Positions 54,996 to 64,000 of a stretch of DNA of 64,000 bases are shown piece by piece. Each line of letters begins with the position of its first letter. Positions within the stretch are counted from its first letter, which is position 1. The notes beneath the pieces are model-generated. The model was not told where the DNA came from, ran no database searches, and worked only from the letters and a program-made list of their open reading frames with translations. This DNA comes from Lysobacteraceae bacterium (GTDB lineage Bacteria > Pseudomonadota > Gammaproteobacteria > Nevskiales > Nevskiaceae): contig PNMW01000072.1 of assembly GCA_013823855.1 (NCBI GenBank), positions 27,849 through 91,848 of the forward strand, read 5' to 3'. Both the position numbers and the translations under genes were made by a program.

Positions 54996-55511
54996 TTAAC
55001 CGAGGATTTCTTCGAGCGTCTTGCCGCGCTTGGCGGCAATCTCCGAAGGCATGTTCAGGCGGCGCAGCGCATCAACGGTTGCACGCACCATGTTCATCTT
55101 GTTGCGCGAGCCGAACGACTTGGCGAGCACGTTCTGCACGCCCGCCACTTCGAACACCGCGCGCATGGCGCTGCCGGCAATGACACCGGTACCGTCGGAG
55201 GCCGGCTTCATGAACACGCGCGACGCGCCGTGAATGCCCCAGATTTCATGCTGCAGCGTCGAACCCTTCAGTTCGACGGTGATCATGTTCTTGCGGGCCT
55301 TCTCCATTGCCTTCTGGATCGCGACCGGCACTTCACGCGCCTTGCCGTAACCGAAGCCGACCTTGCCAGCGCCGTCGCCAACGACGGTCAGCGCCGTGAA
55401 GGTGAACTGCTTGCCGCCCTTCACCGTCTTCGAGACGCGGTTGACAGCAACCAGCTTCTCCTTGAAGTCGCCGTTCTGCGAATCGTCGAAATTGTAGTTG
55501 GTGTTCGCCAT
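54996..55511 (-). CDS. rpsE: 30S ribosomal protein S5
   Basis: 171 residues (167 in E. coli). The double-stranded RNA-binding part is [20 protein letters not shown] and [40 protein letters not shown] and [20 protein letters not shown] follow. S5 contributes to decoding accuracy. Confidence 0.99.
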   Translation of the reverse strand: MANTNYNFDDSQNGDFKEKLVAVNRVSKTVKGGKQFTFTALTVVGDGAGKVGFGYGKAREVPVAIQKAMEKARKNMITVELKGSTLQHEIWGIHGASRVFMKPASDGTGVIAGSAMRAVFEVAGVQNVLAKSFGSRNKMNMVRATVDALRRLNMPSEIAAKRGKTLEEILG

Positions 55512-55516
55512 TTGCT

Positions 55517-55873
55517 TTAAAACTCCAGACCGGCTTCACGAGCGGCGTCGGCCAGCGCCTTGATGCGGCCGTGATACTGAAAGCCCGAACGATCGAACGC
55601 GACCCTGGTGATGCCAGCGGCCTTGGCACGCTCGGCAATCGCAGCGCCCACCTTCTTGGCAGCGTCGACATTGCCAGTGGCGTCAAGACCTTCGGCAACC
55701 GACTTCTCGACCGTCGAGGCCGCGACGAGGGTGTGGCCCGCATCGCCCGAGATGATCTGCGCGTAGATATGACGCGGCGTGCGGTGCACCGACAGGCGGT
55801 GCGTGCCCAGCTCTGCGATCTTGGCGCGCGTGCGACGCGCGCGACGCAGACGGGATTCTTTCTTCGGGCTCAT
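55517..55873 (-). CDS. rplR: 50S ribosomal protein L18
   Basis: 118 residues (117 in E. coli). [40 protein letters not shown] and [20 protein letters not shown] are typical. The start at 55873 is chosen because the upstream 27 codons are not conserved. L18 binds 5S rRNA with L5. A 94-bp spacer separates it from rplF. Confidence 0.98.
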   Translation of the reverse strand: MSPKKESRLRRARRTRAKIAELGTHRLSVHRTPRHIYAQIISGDAGHTLVAASTVEKSVAEGLDATGNVDAAKKVGAAIAERAKAAGITRVAFDRSGFQYHGRIKALADAAREAGLEF

Positions 55874-55967
55874 AAAACGTATTCCAGTGACAGATTCAAG
55901 TGACCTTTCGAGCGGCCTGGCAATCCAGCGGCGGTTCCGCAGACTGCTGGCCACTGCTTCACTACGA

Positions 55968-56498
55968 TTACTTCTTCTTCGCTTCCTTCAGGACGATCTT
56001 CTCGTCCGAGTAGCGAACACCCTTGCCCTTGTACGGCTCAGGCGGACGATAACCACGCAGGGTCGCAGCGATCTGGCCGACGATGTGCTTGTCAGCGCCC
56101 TGGATAACCACTTCCGTCTGTGTCGGCACGGTGATGGTGATGCCGTCGGGAACGATGAAATCAACCGGATGCGACAGACCGACGGCCAGGTTCAGCTTCT
56201 TGCCGGTCAGGGTGGCGCGATAGCCGACACCAACCAGGGTCAGCTTCTTCTCGTAACCCTTGGTCACGCCCAGCACCATGCTCGCGAGCAAGGCGCGCAC
56301 GGTACCAGACATCGCAGGAGCCGCCTTGATCGAACCCTCGGCAATGGTCACCACGCCGTTGTTGAACTCGACCTGCACTTCCTTCGGAAGCGGCAGGGAC
56401 AGGCTCGATTTGGCGCCCTTGACGCTCAATTCGGTCGCCGAGCTCTTGAACTCGACTCCAGCCGGAATCACAACCGGCATTTTCGCTACGCGAGACAT
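55968..56498 (-). CDS. rplF: 50S ribosomal protein L6
   Basis: 176 residues (177 in E. coli). [20 protein letters not shown] and the C-terminal [20 protein letters not shown] are standard, with [20 protein letters not shown] between the two repeated domains. It binds 23S rRNA near the sarcin-ricin loop. Confidence 0.99.
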   Translation of the reverse strand: MSRVAKMPVVIPAGVEFKSSATELSVKGAKSSLSLPLPKEVQVEFNNGVVTIAEGSIKAAPAMSGTVRALLASMVLGVTKGYEKKLTLVGVGYRATLTGKKLNLAVGLSHPVDFIVPDGITITVPTQTEVVIQGADKHIVGQIAATLRGYRPPEPYKGKGVRYSDEKIVLKEAKKK

Positions 56499-56512
56499 GT
56501 TGGCTATTCCTC

Positions 56513-56908
56513 TTAGGCGACGATGCAGACGACTTCGCCGCCCTGACCGGCAGCGCGCGCCTTGCGGTCGCTGACGATGCCCTTCGACGTCGAGATGATC
56601 GCGACGCCGAGGCCGGCGAGCACGCGCGGCAGCTCGTCGCTGGCCTTGTAGACACGCAGCGACGGCTTGCTGACGCGATCCAGACGCTCGATGACCGGCT
56701 TGCCCTGGAAATACTTCAGGACCACGGTAATCGTCTTCTTCTGGCCTTCGGTCGCAACCGAATATTCGCTGATGTAACCCTCGTCCTTCAGCACGGCAGC
56801 GATAGCTTCGCGCTGCTTCGAGGACGGCGAGGTGATGAACTTCTTGCGGGCCGACTGACCATTGCGAATGCGGGTCAGGAAGTCACCGATCGGATCGTTG
56901 ATGCTCAT
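56513..56908 (-). CDS. rpsH: 30S ribosomal protein S8
   Basis: 131 residues (130 in E. coli). [20 protein letters not shown] and [15 protein letters not shown] are conserved, with [17 protein letters not shown] before the C-terminus. In E. coli S8 represses the spc operon at rplE; the local 86-bp gap before rplE was not resolved into an S8 site. Confidence 0.99.
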   Translation of the reverse strand: MSINDPIGDFLTRIRNGQSARKKFITSPSSKQREAIAAVLKDEGYISEYSVATEGQKKTITVVLKYFQGKPVIERLDRVSKPSLRVYKASDELPRVLAGLGVAIISTSKGIVSDRKARAAGQGGEVVCIVA

Positions 56909-56993
56909 TCTTTGTATCCAGTGGGGTTGGCCGGTGGTCCACCTGTCCGCGTGTCGTGAACAGGTGCCTCGCCGGCAACTGGTTGAACAGCGT

Positions 56994-57299
56994 TTACCAG
57001 CTCGCCTTCTTCAGGCCAGGGATCTCGCCGCGCGTGGCGGCTTCGCGCAGCTTGGTACGTGACAGACCGAACTTGCGGTAGACACCGCGCGAACGGCCGG
57101 TGACGTTGCAGCGGTTGCGCTGGCGGATCGGGCTCGAATCACGCGGCAGCTTCTGCAGCTTTTCGACGGCGGCGAGCTTGTCCTCGTACGAGGCGTTCGG
57201 ATCAACGATCGTCGCCTTCAGCGCCTTGCGCTTCTTGGCAAATTTCTTGGCGAGCTCGAGGCGGTTCTTCTCGCGCTCCAGCATGTTGGTCTTGGCCAT
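56994..57299 (-). CDS. rpsN: 30S ribosomal protein S14, long zinc-free type
   Basis: 101 residues, the E. coli length. [40 protein letters not shown] and [20 protein letters not shown] are conserved. The CxxC-x12-CxxC zinc ribbon of the short form is absent. Confidence 0.99.
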   Translation of the reverse strand: MAKTNMLEREKNRLELAKKFAKKRKALKATIVDPNASYEDKLAAVEKLQKLPRDSSPIRQRNRCNVTGRSRGVYRKFGLSRTKLREAATRGEIPGLKKASW

Positions 57300-57314
57300 G
57301 GATCGGACTCGGTC

Positions 57315-57854
57315 TTACTTGCGGAACGGGAAGCTGAACGCATCGAGAAGGGCACGGCCTTCCTCGTCGTTCTTCGCCGTGGTGGTGATGGTGATGTTCA
57401 TGCCGCGGATGGCATCGACCTTGTCATAGTCGATTTCCGGGAAGATGATCTGCTCGGTGATGCCGAAGTTGTAGTTGCCCTGGCCATCGAAGCCATTCGC
57501 CTTCAGACCACGGAAGTCACGAATGCGCGGCAGCGCGATCGAGATCAGGCGCTCCAGGAATTCGTACATCTGCTGGCTACGCAGCGTGACCTTGACGCCG
57601 ACCGGATAGTTCTCGCGAACCTTGAACGCAGCGATCGAGATGCGGGTCTTGGTGACGACCGGCTTCTGCCCGGCAATCGCGGTCATGTTGGCCACCGCAT
57701 GTTCGATGACCTTCTTGTCGGAGGTCGCCTCGCCCACGCCCATGTTCAGGGTGATCTTGGTGATCTTCGGGGTCGCCATCGCGTTGCACTTCAGCTTTTC
57801 GCGAAGTGCCGGTGCGACGGTGTTCTGGTAGTACGTCTGCAAATTGGCGGCCAT
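57315..57854 (-). CDS. rplE: 50S ribosomal protein L5
   Basis: 179 residues, the E. coli length. [40 protein letters not shown] and [20 protein letters not shown] are diagnostic. The start at 57854 follows the family; 21 upstream open codons lie in the spacer. L5 binds 5S rRNA. Confidence 0.99.
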   Translation of the reverse strand: MAANLQTYYQNTVAPALREKLKCNAMATPKITKITLNMGVGEATSDKKVIEHAVANMTAIAGQKPVVTKTRISIAAFKVRENYPVGVKVTLRSQQMYEFLERLISIALPRIRDFRGLKANGFDGQGNYNFGITEQIIFPEIDYDKVDAIRGMNITITTTAKNDEEGRALLDAFSFPFRK

Positions 57855-57940
57855 GACTCTGTTTCCGTTATCTGTGGCTGGTTCTGGTGAGGGCGGCGTC
57901 GATTCCGCGCTGTTCACTGGTCACCAGCGACTACTGCGAA

Positions 57941-58267
57941 TTAAGCGTCCAGAACTTCCTGGTTCGACTTGAAGTAACGCACCTTGCGCTTGGCATCCCC
58001 TTCGCCAATGACCTTGAAACCAACGCGGTCGCCCTTGCCGGTCTTCGCGTTGAACAGCATCACGTTCGACGCGTCGATCGGCATTTCCTTCTCGACGATG
58101 CCGCCGCTGACGCCGGCCTGCGGGTTGCCCTTCTGGTGCTTCTTGGCCAGGTTCAAGCCTTCGATGATGATCTTGCCGTCGTTCTGGACCACCGACACGG
58201 TGCCGCGACGGCCCTTGTCCTTGCCAGTGATGACGATGACGTCGTCGCCTTTTTTGATCTTGCGCAT
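57941..58267 (-). CDS. rplX: 50S ribosomal protein L24
   Basis: 108 residues (104 in E. coli). The KOW motif is [40 protein letters not shown] and the C-terminal [13 protein letters not shown] follow. L24 initiates 50S assembly. An 86-bp spacer with a decayed inverted repeat follows before rplE. Confidence 0.99.
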   Translation of the reverse strand: MRKIKKGDDVIVITGKDKGRRGTVSVVQNDGKIIIEGLNLAKKHQKGNPQAGVSGGIVEKEMPIDASNVMLFNAKTGKGDRVGFKVIGEGDAKRKVRYFKSNQEVLDA

Positions 58268-58284
58268 GATTTTGCTCTACGACT

Positions 58285-58650
58285 TCAGAGAACTTCGGGG
58301 GCGAGCGAGATGATGCGCATGAAGCGTTCGCGCAGCTCGCGAGTCACCGGCCCGAAGATACGGGTACCGATCGGTTCCAGCTTGGTGGTCAGCAGCACCG
58401 CGGCGTTGGTGTCGAAGCGGATCGTCGAACCATCCGGGCGGCGGACGCCCTTCTTGGTCCGGACGACAACGGCATCGTGCACTTCGCCCTTCTTGACCTT
58501 GCCGCGCGGGATCGCGTCCTTCACTGTGACCTTGATCAGGTCACCGACGCAGGCGTAACGACGGTGCGTCGAACCCTTGACCTGGATGACCTGGACGATC
58601 TTGGCGCCGCTGTTGTCAGCGACGACCAGCATTGATTCCTGTTGGACCAT
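58285..58650 (-). CDS. rplN: 50S ribosomal protein L14
   Basis: 121 residues (123 in E. coli). [40 protein letters not shown] and [20 protein letters not shown] are typical. It is the first gene of the classical spc operon, 5 bp after rpsQ. Confidence 0.99.
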   Translation of the reverse strand: MVQQESMLVVADNSGAKIVQVIQVKGSTHRRYACVGDLIKVTVKDAIPRGKVKKGEVHDAVVVRTKKGVRRPDGSTIRFDTNAAVLLTTKLEPIGTRIFGPVTRELRERFMRIISLAPEVL

Positions 58651-58655
58651 GGCGC

Positions 58656-58964
58656 TTAGACTCCGGCCTTGGCGGCAGCTTCGCGCTGCTGCAATTCGCT
58701 GGCGCTCTCGAGAACTTCGACGAGACGGAAGAACTTCGACCGCGACAACGGCCGGGTCTCGACGATTGCCACGAGATCACCCTCATGGCACTGGTTGTTC
58801 TCGTCGTGCGCGTGCAGCTTGGTCGTCTTGCGCAGGAGCTTCCCGTACAGCGGATGCTTCACGGTGCGCTCGACGGCAACAGTGATGGTCTTGTCCATCT
58901 TGTTGCTGACCACGCGACCAACGATACGGTGGGAGCCTGCAACCACTTCGGTAACTTCGCTCAT
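58656..58964 (-). CDS. rpsQ: 30S ribosomal protein S17
   Basis: 102 residues, longer than the 84 of E. coli. The core [40 protein letters not shown] and [20 protein letters not shown] is intact; the extra length is a short N-terminal segment and a C-terminal helix [13 protein letters not shown]. The start overlaps rpmC by 4 bp. Confidence 0.98.
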   Translation of the reverse strand: MSEVTEVVAGSHRIVGRVVSNKMDKTITVAVERTVKHPLYGKLLRKTTKLHAHDENNQCHEGDLVAIVETRPLSRSKFFRLVEVLESASELQQREAAAKAGV

Positions 58965-59176
58965 GACGCCTTCGCCTGCGTTGCCTGCTGCTGCATGACG
59001 GTCTTGACCCGCGCGATCTTCTTGCGCACGTCGTGGACCAGATTCGACTGGGTCAGCTGGCCGACAGCGGCCTGCATGCGCAGGTTGAACTGCTCCTTGC
59101 GCAGCGCTGCCAGTTCAGTCTTCAAATCGGCTGCGGTCTTGCCCCGCAGCGACTTCACAAATTCGGTGGTCTTCAT
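58961..59176 (-). CDS. rpmC: 50S ribosomal protein L29
   Basis: 71 residues (63 in E. coli). [37 protein letters not shown] and [18 protein letters not shown] are characteristic, with a short extra C-terminal tail. It lies at the exit tunnel of the 50S subunit. An 88-bp spacer with a large inverted repeat lies upstream. Confidence 0.98.
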   Translation of the reverse strand: MKTTEFVKSLRGKTAADLKTELAALRKEQFNLRMQAAVGQLTQSNLVHDVRKKIARVKTVMQQQATQAKAS

Positions 59177-59186
59177 AACTCGGTAT

Positions 59187-59248
59187 CTGGTGACGAGTGG
59201 CTAGTGATGGGGAATCTCGGAGACGTTTGACTAGCCACCAGTCACCAG
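59187..59248. repeat. Inverted repeat in the rplP-rpmC spacer
   Basis: CTGGTGACGAGTGGCTAG (59187-59204) and CTAGCCACCAGTCACCAG (59231-59248) pair over 18 bp with two mismatches around a 26-base loop. Similar but more decayed CTGGTGACTAG-like sequences occur at 57873-57890/57914-57932, 54706-54726 and 49857-49870. Confidence 0.6.
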
Positions 59249-59264
59249 TCACCGACCACTGTTG

Positions 59265-59678
59265 TTACAGAATCGTCCGCTGCACGAAAGTCGTCTTGAC
59301 CGGCAGCTTTGCAGCCGCGAGCTTGAACGCCTCGCGCGCATCGACTTCCGAAACACCTTCGAGCTCATAGAGCATCTTGCCCGGCTGGATCTTGGCCACC
59401 CACCACTCGACGTTACCCTTGCCCGAGCCCATGCGAACTTCGAGCGGCTTGCGGGTGACTGGAACGTCCGGGAAGATCCGGATCCACATCTTGCCGCCAC
59501 GCTTCACGTAGCGCGTGATGACACGGCGGGCAGCTTCGATCTGGCGAGCCGTGAGCGCGCCGCGCTCCGTCGACTTCAGGCCGAACTCGCCGAACGACAC
59601 CTTGTTGCCGTTCTGCGCCAGGCCACGGTTATGACCCTTCTGCTGCTTTCTGAATTTGGTTCGCTTCGGCTGCATCAT
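59265..59678 (-). CDS. rplP: 50S ribosomal protein L16
   Basis: 137 residues (136 in E. coli). [40 protein letters not shown] and [20 protein letters not shown] are diagnostic. L16 organises the A-site region of 23S rRNA. Confidence 0.99.
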   Translation of the reverse strand: MMQPKRTKFRKQQKGHNRGLAQNGNKVSFGEFGLKSTERGALTARQIEAARRVITRYVKRGGKMWIRIFPDVPVTRKPLEVRMGSGKGNVEWWVAKIQPGKMLYELEGVSEVDAREAFKLAAAKLPVKTTFVQRTIL

Positions 59679-59712
59679 GGCAGCACTCTCCTAATATCTG
59701 GCGGAAGGATGA

Positions 59713-60402
59713 TCAGGCGGATGCCGGCTCGCCGGCCTCTTCCTTCTTGCCGACGTGACGATCGGTTTCAAACACTTCGCCGTTGAACACCCAAACCTTG
59801 ACGCCGATGACGCCGTAGTTGGTCTTCGCTTCGGCAGTGCCGTAATCGATGTGCGCACGCAGGGTGTGCAAAGGCACGCGACCTTCGCGATACCACTCGG
59901 TACGCGCGATTTCAGCGCCGTTCAGGCGGCCGCCGACCTGGATCTTGATGCCGCCGGCGCCCAGACGCATGGCATTGGTGACGGCGCGCTTCATGGCACG
60001 ACGGAACATGATGCGACGCTCAAGCTGCTGGGCAACGCTTTCGGCGATCAGCTTGGAATCGAGTTCCGGCTTGCGGATTTCCTCGACCGAGATGTGCACC
60101 GAGTCAGGCTTGAGCGTCATCAGCTTCGACACTTCCTGACGCAGCTTCTCGATGTCCTCGCCCTTCTTGCCGATGACGATACCCGGACGCGCGGTGTGGA
60201 TCGTGACCCGCGCCGACTTGGCCGGCCGATCGATCTGAACACGGCTCACCGAAGCCTGCGCCAGTTTCTTGAACAGGAATTCGCGCACCAGCCGATCCTT
60301 GTTCAGGTTGTCTGCGTAGGCACCACGCTCGGCGTACCAGTTCGACGTCCAGGCCGTCGAAACACCAAGACGGAACAGATTCGGATTGATCTTGTGACCC
60401 AT
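59713..60402 (-). CDS. rpsC: 30S ribosomal protein S3
   Basis: 229 residues (233 in E. coli). [20 protein letters not shown] begins it, the KH motif is [20 protein letters not shown], and [20 protein letters not shown] and [14 protein letters not shown] follow. It forms part of the mRNA entry helicase of the ribosome. Confidence 0.99.
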   Translation of the reverse strand: MGHKINPNLFRLGVSTAWTSNWYAERGAYADNLNKDRLVREFLFKKLAQASVSRVQIDRPAKSARVTIHTARPGIVIGKKGEDIEKLRQEVSKLMTLKPDSVHISVEEIRKPELDSKLIAESVAQQLERRIMFRRAMKRAVTNAMRLGAGGIKIQVGGRLNGAEIARTEWYREGRVPLHTLRAHIDYGTAEAKTNYGVIGVKVWVFNGEVFETDRHVGKKEEAGEPASA

Positions 60403-60416
60403 GAATACTCTTCCCG

Positions 60417-60758
60417 TTAACCCTTGATGCCGTCGGAGACGCGAATCGTGACGTGACTCGTGCGCTTCAGGATGCGATCGGCGCGGCCTTTGGCGCGCGG
60501 ACGGATGCGCTTCATCGTCGGGCCTTCATCGACGAAGATTTCGGAGATCTTCAACTCGTCGACGTCGGCGCCGTTGTTGTTTTCAGCGTTGGCAATCGCC
60601 GACTCCAGCACCTTGCGGATGATGCCGCTGGCGCGGTTCTGCGAAAACTTCAGCAGATTGAGCGCCTGGTCGACCTTCTGGCCGCGAACCTGGTCAGCGA
60701 CCAGACGCGCCTTGTGGGGCGAAAGACGGACGAACTTGAGAACAGCCTGAGTCTGCAT
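60417..60758 (-). CDS. rplV: 50S ribosomal protein L22
   Basis: 113 residues (110 in E. coli). [40 protein letters not shown] and [20 protein letters not shown] are conserved. The long beta hairpin that lines the exit tunnel is intact. Confidence 0.99.
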   Translation of the reverse strand: MQTQAVLKFVRLSPHKARLVADQVRGQKVDQALNLLKFSQNRASGIIRKVLESAIANAENNNGADVDELKISEIFVDEGPTMKRIRPRAKGRADRILKRTSHVTIRVSDGIKG

Positions 60759-60768
60759 GTCTGTCTCC

Positions 60769-61044
60769 TTAGCTCGACTTCTTGTCGCCGGCCGTATGGC
60801 CCTTGAAGGTACGCGTCGGCGAGAACTCGCCCAGCTTGTGGCTGATCATGTTCTCGGTGATGAACACCGGAACGTGGAGACGACCGTTATGAACCTGCAT
60901 GGTCAGACCGACCATGTCCGGGGTGATCATCGAACGGCGCGACCAGGTCTTGATCGGCTTCTTGACTCGCGAACCCTGCGCATCGGACACCTTCTTCGCG
61001 AGATGGTGGTCGATGAACGGGCCTTTCTTGACGGAACGCGACAT
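60769..61044 (-). CDS. rpsS: 30S ribosomal protein S19
   Basis: 91 residues (92 in E. coli). [40 protein letters not shown] and [20 protein letters not shown] are diagnostic. It lies 10 bp before rplV. Confidence 0.99.
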   Translation of the reverse strand: MSRSVKKGPFIDHHLAKKVSDAQGSRVKKPIKTWSRRSMITPDMVGLTMQVHNGRLHVPVFITENMISHKLGEFSPTRTFKGHTAGDKKSS

Positions 61045-61080
61045 GACGGGCTCTCGAAAATTCGTGCAGTGAAACGCGGT

Positions 61081-61911
61081 TTACTTCTTGTGGCGGCTAC
61101 GGACGATGAACTTCTCGGTCCGCTTGTTGTTGCGGGTCTTGAGACCCTTCGCCTTCTGGCCCCATGGCGATACCGGATGCGGGTTGCCCTGACCGGACTT
61201 GCCTTCACCACCGCCGTGCGGATGGTCGACCGGGTTCATGACCACGCCACGCACGGTCGGACGGATGCCTTTCCAGCGCTTGGCACCGGCCTTGCCGTAG
61301 TGACGCAGGTTGTGTTCGCTGTTCGAGACTTCGCCGAGCGTCGCGCGGCATTCGCTGTGCACGAGGCGCATTTCACCGCTGCGCAAACGAATCGTCGCGT
61401 ACTGGCCTTCGCGAGCCACCAGCTGCACGGCAGCACCGGCCGAACGCGCCAACTGTGCCCCCTTGCCGAGACGCAGCTCGATGCAGTGGATCGTCGAGCC
61501 GACCGGAATGTTGCGGATCGGCAGGCTGTTGCCGGCCTTGATCGGTGCGTCGGTGCCCGACTGGATCGCATCGCCGACGCTCACGCCCTTCGGTGCGATG
61601 ATGTAGCGGCGCTCGCCGTCCTTATAGAGCAGGAGCGCGATGTGCGCGCTGCGGTTCGGATCGTACTCGACCCGCTCGACCTTGGCCGGAATGCCGTCCT
61701 TGTCGCGCTTGAAGTCGATCAGGCGGTAATGCTGCTTGTGACCACCGCCCTGGTGACGGGTGGTGATGTGGCCGTGGTTGTTGCGGCCACCGTTCGAGCT
61801 CTTCGACTCGAGCAGCGGCGCATACGGACGACCCTTGAACAGCTCCGGGTGCGTCACCGAAATCACATGGCGACGACCAGGGCTGGTCGGCTTCATTTTC
61901 TGGAGTGGCAT
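61081..61911 (-). CDS. rplB: 50S ribosomal protein L2
   Basis: 276 residues (273 in E. coli). [40 protein letters not shown] and [20 protein letters not shown], including the His implicated in peptidyl-transferase support. It is the central rRNA-binding protein of the 50S subunit. Confidence 0.99.
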   Translation of the reverse strand: MPLQKMKPTSPGRRHVISVTHPELFKGRPYAPLLESKSSNGGRNNHGHITTRHQGGGHKQHYRLIDFKRDKDGIPAKVERVEYDPNRSAHIALLLYKDGERRYIIAPKGVSVGDAIQSGTDAPIKAGNSLPIRNIPVGSTIHCIELRLGKGAQLARSAGAAVQLVAREGQYATIRLRSGEMRLVHSECRATLGEVSNSEHNLRHYGKAGAKRWKGIRPTVRGVVMNPVDHPHGGGEGKSGQGNPHPVSPWGQKAKGLKTRNNKRTEKFIVRSRHKK

Positions 61912-61926
61912 TTCTCGTCGCTCCGA

Positions 61927-62244
61927 TTAGCTGTTGGCGCCAGCCAGGAAGTCGATTTCCTGACCTTCGGCGAGCGTCACGTAGGCCTTCTTCCAGTCGG
62001 AACGAACGCCGGTGGAGCCGCCGAAACGCTTGATCTTGCCCTTCACGTTCAGGGTGCGAACCGCTTCGACCTTGACGTTGAACAGCGTTTCGATCGCGTT
62101 CTTGATTTCCGGCTTCTTGGCGTCGCGCAGAACCTTGAACACGGCTTCGTTGTTCTTTTCGGCGGCGCGCGTGCTCTTCTCCGACACCACCGGTGCCAGG
62201 ATCAGCTGGTGCAGGCGTTCGCCCGAGATCTTGATCTTGCTCAT
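61927..62244 (-). CDS. rplW: 50S ribosomal protein L23
   Basis: 105 residues (100 in E. coli). [40 protein letters not shown] and [20 protein letters not shown] are typical. L23 docks trigger factor and SRP at the tunnel exit. The ATG overlaps the rplD stop by 4 bp. Confidence 0.99.
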   Translation of the reverse strand: MSKIKISGERLHQLILAPVVSEKSTRAAEKNNEAVFKVLRDAKKPEIKNAIETLFNVKVEAVRTLNVKGKIKRFGGSTGVRSDWKKAYVTLAEGQEIDFLAGANS

Positions 62245-62846
62245 GACAGCCAGGCCTCCAGCTTCTTGACGGCCGGGGCGGTCAGAAGCACCTTCTTGAA
62301 TGACAACAGCGAGACCGGGTTGATGCCGTTGACGTCGACCACGTTCACGCGGTGCAGGTTGCGCGCCGACAGGAACAGGTTCTGGTCGAGGGTGTCGGTG
62401 ACGATCAGGATGTCGTTCTCGCCCACCGTGTTCAGCTTGTCGACCAGCGACTTGGTCTTCGCGGCTTCCACCGTGAAGGAGTCGGCAACGATCAGCGAAC
62501 CGTTCCGGTTCAGCTCGGAGATGATCGAGCGGATCGCTCCCCGGTACATTTTCTTGTTGACCTTCTGGCTGTGGTCGCGCGGCACGGCGGCGAACGTCTT
62601 GCCGCCACCACGCCATAGCGGGCTGCGGATCGAGCCGGCGCGGGCCTGACCGGTGCCCTTCTGCTTCCACGGCTTCTTGCCGCCGCCGCGAACCATCGCC
62701 TTGGACTTCTGCGCCTTGGTGCCCGCACGGCCGCCGTTCAGATAGGCGGTCACGACCTGGTGCACCAGCGCTTCGTTGTAGTCGGCACCGAAGACGGTGT
62801 CGGCCACATTCAGCGTGTTATTGCTTGAGTGGAGTTGGAGATCCAT
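62241..62846 (-). CDS. rplD: 50S ribosomal protein L4
   Basis: 201 residues with the start at 62846, exactly the E. coli length; an upstream in-frame ATG at 62861 adds five unconserved residues. [40 protein letters not shown] and [20 protein letters not shown] are diagnostic. In E. coli L4 autoregulates the S10 operon; the short leader here does not obviously match that structure. Confidence 0.98.
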   Translation of the reverse strand: MDLQLHSSNNTLNVADTVFGADYNEALVHQVVTAYLNGGRAGTKAQKSKAMVRGGGKKPWKQKGTGQARAGSIRSPLWRGGGKTFAAVPRDHSQKVNKKMYRGAIRSIISELNRNGSLIVADSFTVEAAKTKSLVDKLNTVGENDILIVTDTLDQNLFLSARNLHRVNVVDVNGINPVSLLSFKKVLLTAPAVKKLEAWLS

Positions 62847-62868
62847 GTTGCCCAGTCCCATTAACTAC

Positions 62869-63504
62869 TTACTTGACAGTCGGATGCACGACGACGTCGG
62901 CACCCTTGTGTCCGGGCACGGCGCCCTTGACGAGCAACAGATTGCGCTCGGCGTCGATGCGGACCACATCCAGGTTCAGGGCCGTGATGTTGTCCGAGCC
63001 CATGTGGCCGGCCATCTTCTTGCCCTTCCAGACCTTGCCCGGGCTCTGGCGCTGACCGATGGAGCCCGGCACGCGATGCGACAGCGAATTACCGTGGCTG
63101 GCACGACCGCCGCCGAAATTCCAGCGCTTCTGGACGCCGGCAAAGCCCTTGCCGATGCTGACACCCGACACGTCGACGGCCTTGACGCCTTCGAACGACG
63201 TCACGGTGATTTCTGCGCCCGGAGCGAGTTCGGCGCCCTGGCCATCGTTCAGCCGGAACTCCCAGAGACCACGACCCGCAGCGACGCCGGCCTTCTTGTA
63301 GTGGCCCGCGAGCGGCTTGGAAACATGGCTGGACTTTTTCTCGCCTGCGGTGACCTGCACGGCGCGATAGCCGTCGGTTTCCACAGTCTTGACCTGAGTG
63401 ACGCGATTCGGAGAGCACTCGATAACGGTGACCGGGATCGATTCGCCGGCTTCCGTGAACACGCGGGTCATGCCCGCCTTGCGACCAACAATACCAATAG
63501 TCAT
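62869..63504 (-). CDS. rplC: 50S ribosomal protein L3
   Basis: 211 residues (209 in E. coli). [40 protein letters not shown] and [20 protein letters not shown] are conserved. L3 contacts the peptidyl-transferase centre; the methylated Gln lies in [17 protein letters not shown]. Confidence 0.99.
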   Translation of the reverse strand: MTIGIVGRKAGMTRVFTEAGESIPVTVIECSPNRVTQVKTVETDGYRAVQVTAGEKKSSHVSKPLAGHYKKAGVAAGRGLWEFRLNDGQGAELAPGAEITVTSFEGVKAVDVSGVSIGKGFAGVQKRWNFGGGRASHGNSLSHRVPGSIGQRQSPGKVWKGKKMAGHMGSDNITALNLDVVRIDAERNLLLVKGAVPGHKGADVVVHPTVK

Positions 63505-63519
63505 TGTCTGATCCCCGCC

Positions 63520-63837
63520 TTAATTGACGCGAATCTGAACTTCGACACCAGCCGGAAGATCCAGCTTCGACAGGGCGTCGACGGTCTTCTCGGTTGGGTC
63601 GATGATCTGCATCAGCCGCTTGTGCGTACGAATTTCGTACTGGTCACGGGCCGACTTGTCGGCGTGCGGCGACACCAGGATGGTGTAACGCTCCATGCGG
63701 GTCGGCAGCGGAATCGGTCCGCGGACGACGGCACCGGTGCGCTTCGCGGTTTCGACGATCTCGCGAGCCGATTTATCGATCAGGCGATGATCGAAGGCTT
63801 TGAGCCGAATGCGAATCGATTGGCTGGTTGCGGCCAT
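63520..63837 (-). CDS. rpsJ: 30S ribosomal protein S10 (NusE)
   Basis: 105 residues with the ATG at 63837 (103 in E. coli); a TTG four codons upstream is less likely. [40 protein letters not shown] and [20 protein letters not shown] are diagnostic. S10 also acts as NusE in transcription-translation coupling. First gene of the S10 operon, preceded by its own promoter. Confidence 0.99.
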   Translation of the reverse strand: MAATSQSIRIRLKAFDHRLIDKSAREIVETAKRTGAVVRGPIPLPTRMERYTILVSPHADKSARDQYEIRTHKRLMQIIDPTEKTVDALSKLDLPAGVEVQIRVN

Positions 63838-63863
63838 GCTCTCACTCAAGTCTTAAAGAACGT

Positions 63864-63887
63864 CCCGCTAGCCGGATGACTAGCGGG
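63864..63887 (-). promoter_or_regulatory. Leader hairpin of the S10 operon
   Basis: CCCGCTAG (63864-63871) and CTAGCGGG (63880-63887) form a perfect 8-bp stem with an 8-base loop in the 5' leader between the promoter and rpsJ. It is followed on the transcript by a U-containing stretch (ACGUUCUUU), so it may attenuate transcription or protect the 5' end. Confidence 0.55.
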
Positions 63888-63903
63888 GAACTAAGGGGCG
63901 CGA

Positions 63904-63932
63904 ATTATATCGACCCCGCTACCCTGCTGCAA
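63904..63932 (-). promoter_or_regulatory. Strong sigma-70 promoter of the S10 operon
   Basis: On the minus strand TTGCAG (63927-63932) and a perfect TATAAT (63904-63909) are exactly 17 bp apart. The bases after the -10 are TCGCGCCCC, a G+C-rich discriminator typical of ribosomal promoters under stringent (ppGpp) control. Transcription would start about 60 bases before the rpsJ ATG. Confidence 0.8.
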
Positions 63933-64000
63933 CATCGTTTTGAAAGTATTTCGACAAACCCCGACGAAACTTTCAGAACGACAAAACCATCAGGGAAAAG

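Noticed and set aside
1..64000. CRISPR array, tRNA, rRNA, prophage or insertion sequence
   Set aside because: No regularly spaced direct repeats, cloverleaf-like tRNA sequence, rRNA signature, integrase or transposase gene was found on reading the window.

Overview
The window is high-G+C bacterial chromosome. Gene order points to a gammaproteobacterium: cutA-dsbD-like-tlpA-aroQ-accB-accC-prmA-fis-purH, petABC followed by sspA-sspB, and a classical S10/spc/alpha ribosomal supercluster. The mix of secreted glycosidase, Tat lipoprotein, TonB-dependent receptor and beta-oxidation genes would suit a Nevskiales/Xanthomonadales-like environmental organism; that lineage is an inference, not something the sequence proves. 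No tRNA, rRNA, CRISPR array, integrase or insertion sequence was recognised.

Layout. 1-16 kb: the 3' end of an unknown gene, a DUF455 ferritin-like protein coupled to a fumarylacetoacetase-family hydrolase, a small outer-membrane barrel, a secreted GH5 cellulase with a CBM2 module, a B12-binding-type radical SAM enzyme followed by a small phosphatase-like protein, an MFS transporter, a PhoX-like lipoprotein, a flavin oxidase-like protein, an M23 peptidase, thrS, and a COG0523 (CobW) GTPase. 14.9-21.9 kb: cutA, a stand-alone DsbD N-terminal domain, a TlpA-like thioredoxin, aroQ, accBC, prmA, fis and purH. 22-27.6 kb: a 5'-nucleotidase, then an ECF sigma / three-repeat anti-sigma-like / DUF4097 operon, a double GST-N protein, LysE and VOC proteins. 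27.6-32.1 kb: a TetR regulator divergent from a thiolase-FadJ beta-oxidation operon. 32.4-44.7 kb: an orphan secreted protein, a SulP transporter without STAS, a divergent TrpF-like protein, sspB/sspA, the cytochrome bc1 operon, an Opp-type peptide importer and a small secreted protein. 44.7-49.0 kb: a TPR/aspartyl-asparaginyl hydroxylase-like protein downstream of a large TonB-dependent receptor, in a stretch of lower G+C.

49.4-63.9 kb (all minus strand): rpsJ, rplCDWB, rpsS, rplV, rpsC, rplP, rpmC, rpsQ, rplNXE, rpsN, rpsH, rplFR, rpsE, rpmD, rplO, secY, rpmJ, rpsMKD, rpoA, rplQ. It begins with a near-consensus sigma-70 promoter and leader hairpin before rpsJ, has a second candidate promoter before rpsM, and ends in a strong TTCG-loop terminator.

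Points that most deserve a second look: two copies of an uncatalogued inverted-repeat element (fis-purH and thiolase-fadJ spacers); decayed CTGGTGACTAG-type inverted repeats in several ribosomal spacers; the triple DLWAG repeat in the anti-sigma candidate; the DsbD N-domain lacking its membrane partner; thrS paired with a COG0523 GTPase instead of infC; and the hydroxylase/TonB-receptor pair. No single gene cluster is clearly a new defence or biosynthetic system.
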